Assembly (NCBI GenBank): GCA_020637615.1
Contig: JACKKC010000029.1
Coordinates: forward strand, 1-40,288
Source: Rhodovulum sp.
GTDB taxonomy: Bacteria; Pseudomonadota; Alphaproteobacteria; Rhodobacterales; Rhodobacteraceae
Direction: 5' to 3'
Length of the DNA: 40,288 nt
Positions within the stretch are counted from its first letter, which is position 1. Each line of letters opens with the position of its first letter. Below, one piece after another: positions 24,044-30,955 of the stretch. The notes beneath the pieces were generated by a model. The model saw only the letters and a program-made list of their open reading frames with translations. It had not been told where the DNA came from and did not search any database. Made by a program: the position numbers and the translations under genes.

Positions 24044-24386
24044 GTTGCGGCTCCTTCAGAAGGTCGGACAGGATGGCATGGATGCGCGCGACGAGGGGCG
24101 CCACGGGCTGGCCGGAACCGAAGAGCTCCGGATCGATGACGAGAGTGATCCCCAGGGATACGGGGAATGGCGCTCCTTCACGTGCCTCAAGCAGGAGCTT
24201 GATCGCCGCGGGCGGGAAGCCGAGGTCACGAAGGCGAGCGTAGCGCAGGATGGCCGCCACGTGGTCTTCGCCGTACTCGGCATTGGAGCGTCCGCCGCGC
24301 GGCGACGGCATGAAGCCCTCGGCGACAAGGTAGCGGACGTGGCGCCCGGTGGCGCCGGTCCGCGCGGAGAGGTCATGGATGTTCAT
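24012..24386 (-). CDS. MerR-family transcriptional regulator
   Basis: A 124-aa protein. The N-terminal winged HTH is of MerR type (MNIHDLSARTGATGRHVRYL, VAEGFMPSPRGGRSNAEYGE, ILRYARLRDLGFPPAAIKLL), followed by a short helical tail that may dimerise. No Cys cluster for metal sensing is present. It is encoded directly upstream of the VIT-VWA gene with a 32-base overlap. A strong palindrome (24439-24461) and a further half-site (24395-24402) lie in its promoter region, so autoregulation of the pair is likely. Confidence 0.85.
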   Translation of the reverse strand: MNIHDLSARTGATGRHVRYLVAEGFMPSPRGGRSNAEYGEDHVAAILRYARLRDLGFPPAAIKLLLEAREGAPFPVSLGITLVIDPELFGSGQPVAPLVARIHAILSDLLKEPQHAEAHPGRDD

Positions 24387-24394
24387 TGGCGGTC

Positions 24395-24461
24395 TTTCGA
24401 CAAAGCTTATGTCACAATCCGTGGGGTGGCACAAGCGGTTTCGACAAAGATACTGTCGAAA
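24395..24461 (-). promoter_or_regulatory. TTTCGACA palindrome and half-site upstream of MerR
   Basis: TTTCGACA (24439-24446) and TGTCGAAA (24454-24461) are perfect inverted arms around a 7-base spacer; a third TTTCGACA sits at 24395-24402, nine bases from the MerR start. On the minus strand a possible -35 (TTGTGC) and -10 (CATAAG), 17 bases apart, lie between them. Binding of MerR to these sites is inferred. Confidence 0.5.
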
Positions 24462-24498
24462 TCTCGCAGAGAGTGACCGCCCGGTTCTGCAAGCTGTT

Positions 24499-25200
24499 TC
24501 AGCGAGCCCTCGCGCATGCCGCTTGCCGCAGCCCCAGCCGCTCCAGCAGGTTCCCGGTGTTCGACACATGCCATCGCCCGCCGCGCCGGGTCCTCATGCC
24601 GCGGGCGTTGAGCACCGCCGCGATGGCGCGCAGGCTGGTGGCACCGCCCGCGCGGATGTCGGCGATCACCGGGGCGAGGTCCCGGGCATGGGCGTCGGCA
24701 TTGGCCGAGACCGCCGCCCTGAGCGCCGCACCGCCCTTGCCGGCTCGCCTGAGCGCGGCCGCCCCATTGGGGTTGCCGAGCTTCACCCCGCGCGCCCTGG
24801 CGACCGCCAGCGCCTCCTTCGTGCGCCGGGAGATCGCCTCGCGCTCCGCCTGGGCCACCAGCGCCATGACGCCGACGGTGAGGTCGTTGGCCTCCGGCAT
24901 GTCGGCCGCGGCGAACCTCACCCCGCTGTCCTTGAGCGTCAGCAGGAAGGCCGCATTGCGCGACAGCCGGTCGAGCCTGGCAATTACCAGGAGCGACCCG
25001 GTTACCCGGGCGAGATGCAGGGCGCGGGCCAGTTCCGGCCGGTCGGGGTTGCGGCCGCTCTCCACCTCCGTGAAGCGGGCAACGAGCTCGCCGCCCCGCT
25101 GTGCCACGAAGCCCTCGATCGCCTGCCGCTGCGCCTCCAGCCCCAGGCCGCTCGCACCCTGCCGCGTGGTGCTGACCCGCTCGTAGCCGACGATGCGCAT
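24499..25200 (-). CDS. Small serine recombinase/resolvase
   Basis: A 233-aa serine recombinase. The catalytic Ser is in MRIVGYERVSTTRQG (S10). Further conserved parts are GLEAQRQAIEGFVAQRGGEL, LLVIARLDRLSRNAAFLLTL, and ALVAQAEREAISRRTKEALA (the E helix). A C-terminal HTH (ATSLRAIAAVLNARGMRTRR, GGRWHVSNTGNLLERLG) binds DNA. The size fits a resolvase or invertase, not a large phage integrase. ATG 25200 lies 10 bases from a 12-base inverted repeat that may be its binding site. It is the leftmost gene of the satellite/prophage-like module and is transcribed away from it. Confidence 0.9.
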   Translation of the reverse strand: MRIVGYERVSTTRQGASGLGLEAQRQAIEGFVAQRGGELVARFTEVESGRNPDRPELARALHLARVTGSLLVIARLDRLSRNAAFLLTLKDSGVRFAAADMPEANDLTVGVMALVAQAEREAISRRTKEALAVARARGVKLGNPNGAAALRRAGKGGAALRAAVSANADAHARDLAPVIADIRAGGATSLRAIAAVLNARGMRTRRGGRWHVSNTGNLLERLGLRQAACARAR

Positions 25201-25210
25201 CGCCTCCCCC

Positions 25211-25248
25211 GTACAGACCTGCCAAACCTTCGTTGCGCAGATCTGTAC
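25211..25248. promoter_or_regulatory. Imperfect inverted repeat, candidate resolvase site
   Basis: GTACAGACCTGC (25211-25222) and GCAGATCTGTAC (25237-25248) match as inverted arms at 11 of 12 positions around a 14-base spacer, just upstream of the resolvase gene. Serine resolvases bind such repeats in their res sites and repress themselves from there; the same sequence could be an operator. Confidence 0.5.
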
Positions 25249-25299
25249 CGTAGCCGCTGCGGGAAGTGTACGTGGCAAGACACTGATCCTGCATGGCTT

Positions 25300-25794
25300 T
25301 CAGTCGCCGCCGTGCTTCGCCAGCCAGGCCTTGGCATCCATGGCCGCAGCCGGCCGCGCATCCTCCAGCCCCAGCGGATGCGGCGACACGATGTTGAGGC
25401 GGATCTCGGCCGGCACGGACCCCGGTCCCGGCAGGCCGGCGGCGACCCGGCTGCGTGCCGCCGGCGTCAGCCCCAGCTCCACCATGTAGCGGCCGATGAG
25501 CTCGAGCTGCTTGTGGGCGATGGAGAGCCAGGGCGATTGCTGCACGTTGCCCGAGGGGGTCCGGACCAGCGCCGGCGTCTCGCGCAGCTTCTCCTCGGCC
25601 TCCACCCAGCGCCCCCAGGCCTGGCAATAGGCCGCCAGCGCCGCCCGGTCGAAGGCGGTCAGCACCCCCGCCCGCTGCAGCGCCTTCGCCACCCGCCGCC
25701 ACTCGGCGGCCGCGGCCGGGTTGAGATGCCCCGGGCAGGACGGCAGCGGCCCGGGGCGGGACACGGGCCCACGGAGCGGCAGCCGCCGGCTCAC
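25300..25794 (-). CDS. P27-like small terminase subunit, second paralogue
   Basis: A 164-aa protein clearly related to the next gene upstream: PSCPGHLNPAAAAEWRRVAK, TAFDRAALAAYCQAWGRWVE, NVQQSPWLSIAHKQLELIGR, LGLTPAARSRVAAGLPGPGS. P27 small terminases recognise phage DNA for packaging with a large ATPase/nuclease partner, which is absent here. The start is GTG 25794, inside a GTGA overlap with the stop of the upstream paralogue; no ATG fits. The first 15 residues (RRLPLRGPVSRPGPLPS) replace the basic RRREGNPGKR segment of the paralogue. The last 30 residues are unrelated to it. Confidence 0.83.
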   Translation of the reverse strand: MSRRLPLRGPVSRPGPLPSCPGHLNPAAAAEWRRVAKALQRAGVLTAFDRAALAAYCQAWGRWVEAEEKLRETPALVRTPSGNVQQSPWLSIAHKQLELIGRYMVELGLTPAARSRVAAGLPGPGSVPAEIRLNIVSPHPLGLEDARPAAAMDAKAWLAKHGGD

Positions 25795-26312
25795 GTGGGC
25801 TCCCTGCGGGCGGCGATGTCGTCGACGAACGCCCGCAGCCGCGCGGTCGCGGGCGCCTCCTCGTAGATGGTGCGGAACACGATCTCGGGGATCTCCATGC
25901 GCGGGTCCGCCGTCACCCGGCTGCGCGCCGCCGGCGTCATGCCGAGCTCGGTCATGTAGCGCCCCATCAGCTCCAGCTGCTTGTTGGCGATGGAGATCCA
26001 GGGCGATTGCTGCACGTAGCCCGAGGGCGTCTTCACCAGGGGCGGCGTCTCCTTCATCTTGCGCTCGGCCTCGACCCACTTGGCGTAGCTCTGGCAATAG
26101 GCGGCCAGCGCCGCCCGGTCGATCACCGTCAGCACCCCCATGTCGTGCAGGGTCCGGGCCACCCGCCGCCATTCGGCCCTGGCCGCCGGCGCGAGATGGG
26201 CCGGGCAGCGCGGCATGGCATCGGGCGGCACCGGCTCGGCGTGGTTCCATGCCCGCTTGCCGGGGTTGCCCTCCCGGCGCCGGATCGCCGTCGGCTTCGG
26301 GCGATGGCTCAT
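25791..26312 (-). CDS. terS: P27-family phage small terminase subunit
   Basis: A 173-aa protein with the usual P27 layout: a basic N-terminus (HRPKPTAIRRREGNPGKRAW), PRCPAHLAPAARAEWRRVAR, VIDRAALAAYCQSYAKWVEA, GYVQQSPWISIANKQLELMG and GMTPAARSRV. It would bind the packaging site of phage or satellite DNA. ATG 26312 overlaps the stop of the methyltransferase gene (ATGA). In full prophages this gene is followed by the large terminase and portal; here it is followed by a diverged copy of itself and then a resolvase. Confidence 0.9.
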   Translation of the reverse strand: MSHRPKPTAIRRREGNPGKRAWNHAEPVPPDAMPRCPAHLAPAARAEWRRVARTLHDMGVLTVIDRAALAAYCQSYAKWVEAERKMKETPPLVKTPSGYVQQSPWISIANKQLELMGRYMTELGMTPAARSRVTADPRMEIPEIVFRTIYEEAPATARLRAFVDDIAARREPT

Positions 26313-27568
26313 GCCGTGCGCTCCGCCGCGATCTCGGCAAAGCCGCGCCCGTCGCCATCGAGCACCGCTACCTCCCCGGTGAACTCCTGCCAGCGGGTCA
26401 CCGCCACGTCGACATAGGCCGGGTCGAGCTCCAGCGCGAGGCAGGAGCGTCCACAGGTCTCCGCGGCGACGATGGACGTGCCCGAGCCGCAGAAGGGCTC
26501 GTAGACCGCCTGCCCGGGGGAACTGTTGTTGAACATCGGCCGGCGCATGGCCTCCACCGGCTTCTGGGTGCCGTGAACCGTCGCCGCGTCCTGCTCGCGG
26601 CTGGCGATCGTCCAGAGCGTGGTCTGCTTCCGGTCCCCGGCCCAGTGGCCCCTGCCCTTGCGGCGCACCGCGTACCAGCAGGGCTCGTGCTGCCAGTGGT
26701 AGTCGCCGCGCGAGAGCACCAGCCGCTCCTTGGCCCAGATGATCTGGCTGCGCACCGCGAAGCCGGATGCCTCGAGGCTCGCCGCCACTGCCGCGGCATG
26801 CAGCGCCCCGTGCCAGACATAGGCGACCTCGCCGGGAAAGAGCGCCCAGGCCTCCCGCCAGTCCGCCCGGTCGTCGTTCATGACCTTGCCGGTGCGCTTG
26901 GTCGCCGAGAGGCCCGCGGCATTGCGCCAGGCCGGGTCGTAGGCGACGCCGTAGGGGGGATCCGTGACCATGAGATGCGGTCGCAGGCCGCCCAGCAGCC
27001 GGGCCACGTCGCCGGCTTCGGTGGCGCTGCCGCAGAGCAGCCGGTGGTCCCCGAGAACCCAGAGGTCACCAGGCCGAGAAACAGGCACCGCGGGCGGCTC
27101 CGGCGTCGCCTCCTCGCGCGGGTCGGGCACGCCGTTCTGCAGCAGCGCGTCGATCTCGCCCGCCTCGAAGCCGAGGGTGCCGAGGTCCACCCCGAGCGCG
27201 TCGAGATCCGCCACCTCCAGCGCCAGGAGCTCCCGGTCCCAGCCCGCCGCCTCCGCCAGCCGGTTGTCGGCCAGCACATAGGCCCGCCGCTGCGCCGCCG
27301 AGAGATGGCCGAGCTCGATCACCGGCACGGCTGTCATCCCGAGCTTCCGCGCCGCCAGCACCCGCCCGTGCCCGGCGATGATGCCGTTCGCCCCGTCCAC
27401 CAGCACCGGGCTCACGAATCCGAACTCCCGGATCGAGCCCGCGATCAGCGCCACCTGGGCCTCGGAATGCGTCCGCGCGTTGCGGGCGTAGGGGATGAGC
27501 GCATCGACCGGGCGGTGGTCGAGCGCCAGCGGCTCGGGTGTCTCGATCTGGTGCAGGCGGACGGGCAT
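26309..27568 (-). CDS. ParB-N domain/DNA methyltransferase fusion
   Basis: A 419-aa protein. Residues about 15-110 are a ParB-like nuclease domain (DALIPYARNARTHSEAQVAL, GFVSPVLVDGANGIIAGHGR, RRAYVLADNRLAE). Residues about 170-415 are an N6-adenine/N4-cytosine methyltransferase with DPPY at 203-206 ahead of FCGSG at 359-363, the beta-type order. ATG 27568 follows AGGAGG by 11 bases. Such fusions are common next to small terminases in alphaproteobacterial prophages, where they probably methylate phage DNA against host restriction. The target site is unknown. It forms an overlapping operon with the two P27 genes. Confidence 0.9.
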   Translation of the reverse strand: MPVRLHQIETPEPLALDHRPVDALIPYARNARTHSEAQVALIAGSIREFGFVSPVLVDGANGIIAGHGRVLAARKLGMTAVPVIELGHLSAAQRRAYVLADNRLAEAAGWDRELLALEVADLDALGVDLGTLGFEAGEIDALLQNGVPDPREEATPEPPAVPVSRPGDLWVLGDHRLLCGSATEAGDVARLLGGLRPHLMVTDPPYGVAYDPAWRNAAGLSATKRTGKVMNDDRADWREAWALFPGEVAYVWHGALHAAAVAASLEASGFAVRSQIIWAKERLVLSRGDYHWQHEPCWYAVRRKGRGHWAGDRKQTTLWTIASREQDAATVHGTQKPVEAMRRPMFNNSSPGQAVYEPFCGSGTSIVAAETCGRSCLALELDPAYVDVAVTRWQEFTGEVAVLDGDGRGFAEIAAERTA

Positions 27569-27638
27569 CGTGGCTTCAACCTCCTGCGCAAGCCCCCCGC
27601 CACGTATCCGCGGGGCGTTTCGGGCGCTTTCGCGGCAT

Positions 27639-27668
27639 TGTAACATGCCCCGTAACACACTGTATAAT
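27639..27668 (+). promoter_or_regulatory. Candidate promoter with overlapping TGTAAC repeats
   Basis: GTAACA (27640-27645) and a consensus TATAAT (27663-27668) are 17 bases apart on the plus strand. The -35 lies in TGTAACA and the spacer contains a second CGTAACA, so a factor binding TGTAAC would control it. It points to the gene at 27938 across a leader of about 260 bases. Confidence 0.5.
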
Positions 27669-27772
27669 AGACATTTAACGCCAGAATGCGTCGCCGCACG
27701 ACGATTACCCTTTGCTCCTTGACGTCGAAATCACCCCCCGTTCGCGTCGCTTTTCCGAGCTTCCCGTTCGAG

Positions 27773-27861
27773 GTGTGACGCAGGTGACGCACGGATACAG
27801 ACACCCTTCAATGCGCGCGCACGTGAAGGGGGTATGCAATCCTGTGTCACATGCGTCACAC
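27773..27861. promoter_or_regulatory. GTGACGCA-type repeat array
   Basis: GTGTGACGCA (27773-27782) and its exact inverse TGCGTCACAC (27852-27861) flank further copies GGTGACGCAC (27783-27792) and TGTGTCACA (27843-27851). Thus two close pairs of half-sites face each other, 60 bases apart. This fits an operator, or iterons of a replication origin, ahead of the QueC-like cassette. Confidence 0.6.
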
Positions 27862-27937
27862 GACATGTCCCGATTGACAGCGCAGTGCTGAGCCGATCCA
27901 ACGGGGGACCAGTTGCGATTGGGGGCGCGACCAGACC

Positions 27938-28720
27938 ATGGGCCACATCCATCTCGCCACGCTGCCCGCTTCCAGGAAATGGCGCACCGTCGCGTCACTT
28001 CTGAACGAGCATGCTGCAGCCAGGGAGGTGATCGCGGCGAGTGCGCGCGCCGCAGAGAAGGATCTGGCGCGTGCGGCGACGGATCCGGTCCTGGCATCCG
28101 CAATCCGTCTGATGGCACTCGTCCCCAAGGCGGCCCACGGCCGTGACTTCGCCGAGGGGCTTCGCGAGCTCGAAGTCGTGGTTCCCGAGCACCCCATGCT
28201 TGCGGATATTTCGGTCGGCGTCGCGTCCGCCCTGGAGCGCCGGCCGCACGGTTCCACCCGGTCCGACTTCGGTGAGATGGTGCGGCGTGCGCTGGTGGCG
28301 ACCCTGACCACGGGGATCGGAGACACGCTGCCTGGCCAGTTCGATTCCGACGCGGAGGACGTCAGGCGCGCCGCCGCCCGGCTCGCGCGGCCGGAGAGCT
28401 TCTCCGGCACGGCGCGGACATTCTTCGGCCGCCTGTTTGCGGACACGCTCGGATCCTGGCTCGACCGCACGCTCTCGGTGGACATCGGATCCGCCGCACC
28501 TTTCGGATCGCTCCGCGAGCGCGATGCGTTTGACCGGACGCTCGAGCAATACTGCAGCGACGCCACCCGGATCATCCGCGAGCTTTCGGCGGCGTGGTAC
28601 GGCAGGACGCTCGAACGCGAGGGCACGATTACCAGCGAGAGGTCTGCCGCCTATTCGGCCCTGGCCATGAACAGGATCGGAGAGGAGTTGCGCCACCAGC
28701 GGGATGCCGTTCATGCCTAG
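27938..28720 (+). CDS. Partner protein of the QueC-like enzyme, unknown function
   Basis: A 260-aa soluble, largely helical protein with no fold I can name from sequence alone. It starts Met-Gly-His (MGHIHLATLPASRKWRTVAS), so Met removal would expose an N-terminal glycine. Notable parts are VVVPEHPMLADISVGVASAL, SFSGTARTFFGRLFADTLGS, WLDRTLSVDIG, and an end rich in conserved-looking residues: CSDATRIIRELSAAWYGRTL, EREGTITSERSAAYSALAMN. I recall proteins with a WYxKxxxEGxIT.. ending next to QueC-like genes of defence loci, but cannot verify it here. Its end overlaps the start of the QueC-like gene by 17 bases, so the two are translated together. ATG 27938 has only a weak G-rich site; the leader has repeat-type operators. 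Confidence 0.8.
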   Translation: MGHIHLATLPASRKWRTVASLLNEHAAAREVIAASARAAEKDLARAATDPVLASAIRLMALVPKAAHGRDFAEGLRELEVVVPEHPMLADISVGVASALERRPHGSTRSDFGEMVRRALVATLTTGIGDTLPGQFDSDAEDVRRAAARLARPESFSGTARTFFGRLFADTLGSWLDRTLSVDIGSAAPFGSLRERDAFDRTLEQYCSDATRIIRELSAAWYGRTLEREGTITSERSAAYSALAMNRIGEELRHQRDAVHA

Positions 28721-30566
28721 GGTGGTCGTCAACGCGGCGGCGCCTGCCGGTCCGAACGATCTTCGCGTGGTGATCAACGAGCAGCTTCCGACCTTCATGC
28801 TGCGCCCCGTCGGCATTCCGAAGAACATCATCTATCGGATGTCACCGCGCACGTTCGACCTTTTGCTCCTGGCCGCGGCGGTCTTCACGGCGGATTCGCT
28901 GACTCGCCGCGGTGGTTCGGTCCGCTCGGAGATGGGTTCGAAATGGTACAGGGACTTCCGCTTCGTCGTCCCGGTCAGGGATCCGGAATTCTGGCGATCC
29001 GCGCAGGAGCCTCTGGTCGAAACGCTCGGCTTCCTGACCGGCGACCGCTTCGATTTCACTTTTGTCCCGCGGGCGCACGACGTGCTGCGCCAGGGCGACC
29101 TCGATCTCGGGCGGCCGGCCGAGGTCGATCAGGTGATACTCTTCTCCGGCGGACTGGACTCGCTCGCGGGCGCCTTCGAGACGCTGAGCTCGACCGATGA
29201 TCGGCTGCTGCTGGTCACGCATCGCTCGGCGTCGAAGATTGCGTCGCTGCAGAAGACGCTGGTGGGGAAGCTGAGGCGAGACTCCCCGAAGCGGATCACC
29301 TGGGTTCCGGTGCGCGGACATCTGATCGGACAGGAGACCCGCGAGACGACCCAGCGGTCGCGATCTTTCCTCTATGCGGCACTGGGATATGCCGCGGCGA
29401 CACTTGTCGGCCTTCCCCGCATCAGGTTCTACGAGAATGGCATCGTCAGCCTCAACCTTCCGATCAACCGCCAGGTCGTCGACACCATGGCGACGCGCAC
29501 GACCCACCCGCTGTTCCTGCACCGCCTCGAAGGGCTCCTGAGTCTGGTGGCGGAAAGCCCGATCACGGTCGAGAACCCGTTCGCTAACCTCACCAAGACA
29601 GAGGTCGTTGCAAGGCTGCGCGATCTCGGCGGTTCCGACCTGATCGAGGCGACGACCAGCTGTAGCAGCGTGCGGCCCCGCCGCAGGGAGAAACCCCATT
29701 GCGGTTCCTGTTCCCAGTGCCTCGACCGCCGTTTCGCGGTGCTGGCATCCGGCGTCGAGAACCACGATCCGCCCGGCCGATACGAGGTCGACGTGCTTCT
29801 CGGCTCGCGCGACCATGAGCGCGACCAAACGATGGCCCATGACTGGACGCGCCACGCCGCGCGTCACCTGGCCCGGATGTCTCCGCAAGCGTTTTGGGAG
29901 AAGTTCGCCGCCGAGCTGGCCGACCTGGCTGCGGCCCGCCCGAGCAGTGCTCGCGGCTCGGCCCTGGTCGACGCATTCCACATGCATCGCCGACATGGTG
30001 AGGCCGTCCGACGAGTTGTGGAGGAAGTGATAAGCCGGCACTCCGACTGGATCGTCGACCGGAAGATTCCTCCCGGCTCGCTGCTGGCCGCCTTGCTTGA
30101 GGATGCGTTCCAGCCCGAGGAGGACGCGCCGATTGGCTCCGTCCCACCGGACGGGCCACCGTTACCGGGCCAGCCGGCAGGCATGTTTCCCCTTCGCCTT
30201 GTTTTCGATCCCGATCGGGGTCCATGGCTTCGGATCGCCGGCTTGGGCGAATTCACCGGCGCCCATCTCACGCTCGTTTCGGACCTCAAGCCGCAGCATG
30301 ACGAGGATTGCGCCGAGAACCTCGCAGCGGCGGCACATCGCTACGTTCCGTCCGGCTCGCTCGGCCCCAAGGGCAAGGCCCGCCAGCGCGCGAAGCGCTG
30401 CCGCGACGCATTCGCGGAGGCCTACGAGTGCATCGAAGGCTCGCGCCCCGAGGCTCCGATCCTCGTGCAGACCGGAGAGCGGTCCGGACAGCGGTTCGGC
30501 TACCGACTCGATCCGGAGGCGCGATTCGTTGATTCCGGGAGCGCCGGCGACTGGATGCCGGCCTGA
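28704..30566 (+). CDS. Large QueC-like PP-loop enzyme (candidate defence deazaguanine synthase)
   Basis: A 620-aa protein. Residues about 40-130 are a leading domain (RTFDLLLLAAAVFTADSLTR, WYRDFRFVVPVRDPEFWRSA, ETLGFLTGDRFDFTFVPRAH). Residues about 140-345 match the QueC family: PP-loop S148-GGLDS153 for ATP, and a zinc site C320...H332-C333-GSC336-SQC339-LDRR. QueC turns carboxy-deazaguanine into preQ0 via an amide, but is only about 230 aa long. Residues 345-620 form an additional region with no known domain. The leading domain resembles that of QatC/Cap9-type paralogues, as I recall them. No queD, queE or folE lies nearby, so a housekeeping queuosine role is unlikely. A second ATG at 28713 is possible. 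The gene is coupled to the 260-aa protein upstream. Confidence 0.85.
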   Translation: MPFMPRVVVNAAAPAGPNDLRVVINEQLPTFMLRPVGIPKNIIYRMSPRTFDLLLLAAAVFTADSLTRRGGSVRSEMGSKWYRDFRFVVPVRDPEFWRSAQEPLVETLGFLTGDRFDFTFVPRAHDVLRQGDLDLGRPAEVDQVILFSGGLDSLAGAFETLSSTDDRLLLVTHRSASKIASLQKTLVGKLRRDSPKRITWVPVRGHLIGQETRETTQRSRSFLYAALGYAAATLVGLPRIRFYENGIVSLNLPINRQVVDTMATRTTHPLFLHRLEGLLSLVAESPITVENPFANLTKTEVVARLRDLGGSDLIEATTSCSSVRPRRREKPHCGSCSQCLDRRFAVLASGVENHDPPGRYEVDVLLGSRDHERDQTMAHDWTRHAARHLARMSPQAFWEKFAAELADLAAARPSSARGSALVDAFHMHRRHGEAVRRVVEEVISRHSDWIVDRKIPPGSLLAALLEDAFQPEEDAPIGSVPPDGPPLPGQPAGMFPLRLVFDPDRGPWLRIAGLGEFTGAHLTLVSDLKPQHDEDCAENLAAAAHRYVPSGSLGPKGKARQRAKRCRDAFAEAYECIEGSRPEAPILVQTGERSGQRFGYRLDPEARFVDSGSAGDWMPA

Positions 30567-30577
30567 AGGGCAGCCTC

Positions 30578-30679
30578 TAACGCTGCGGCCCCTTTTGTAA
30601 CGCATGGACCTCTTGACAACCGATTCTCTGGCCCGGCCAGGCCTTGCCGTGTAACGACAAGGCGTCCCGATGTAACGCT
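30578..30679. repeat. TAACG repeats upstream of the AlpA-like gene
   Basis: TAACGCTG (30579-30586), TGTAACGCA (30596-30604), TGTAACGAC (30650-30658) and TGTAACGCT (30671-30679) lie in the 173-base gap before the HTH gene. Similar TGTAACA/CGTAACA units occur at the other side of the cassette (27639-27657). A consensus TTGACA (30613-30618) has no clear -10 partner. Confidence 0.55.
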
Positions 30680-30739
30680 GAGTCCGCTGCCCAAGATTTC
30701 CTGGATGTCCCATGATCCCCCTTAGAAAGGGTCACGACC

Positions 30740-30955
30740 ATGGGCAATGATTTGAGCGGAAATTCTGGTGATCTGGCGCACCCGGTCTTCATGACCGAGG
30801 CGGAACTCGCCGCGCGCTGGCGCCATTCCCTTCGCACTTTGCAGCGGTGGCGGGCCGCCGGCTACGGACCGCCGCATGTCAGGATCGGCAATCGCGTCGT
30901 CTTCCGCGTCTCCGACGTCGAGGCCTTCGAGGCGAACCGGGAAGCCGACGAATGA
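30740..30955 (+). CDS. AlpA-like/excisionase-type HTH protein
   Basis: A 71-aa protein with one MerR/excisionase-type winged HTH: VFMTEAELAARWRHSLRTLQ, RWRAAGYGPPHVRIGNRVVF, RVSDVEAFEANREADE. Such small proteins act as excisionases or activators in phages and satellites (AlpA in P4-type satellites). It overlaps the primase start by ATGA, so both are expressed together. It may bind the TAACG repeats just upstream. Confidence 0.87.
   Translation: MGNDLSGNSGDLAHPVFMTEAELAARWRHSLRTLQRWRAAGYGPPHVRIGNRVVFRVSDVEAFEANREADE

Larger units (their letters stand above)
27569..27937. other. Divergent regulatory region without a gene
   Basis: This 369-base stretch separates the minus-strand methyltransferase/terminase operon from the plus-strand QueC-like cassette. 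It is less GC-rich than its surroundings and holds a TATAAT promoter, TAAC repeats (27641, 27653, 27676) and an array of GTGACGCA-type sites. I see no coding frame with a recognisable product. Confidence 0.6.

Noticed and set aside
28704..30566. Housekeeping QueC of the queuosine pathway
   Set aside because: Length, additional domains, coupling to an unrelated small protein and absence of queuosine neighbours argue against it, though PP-loop and zinc motifs are kept.
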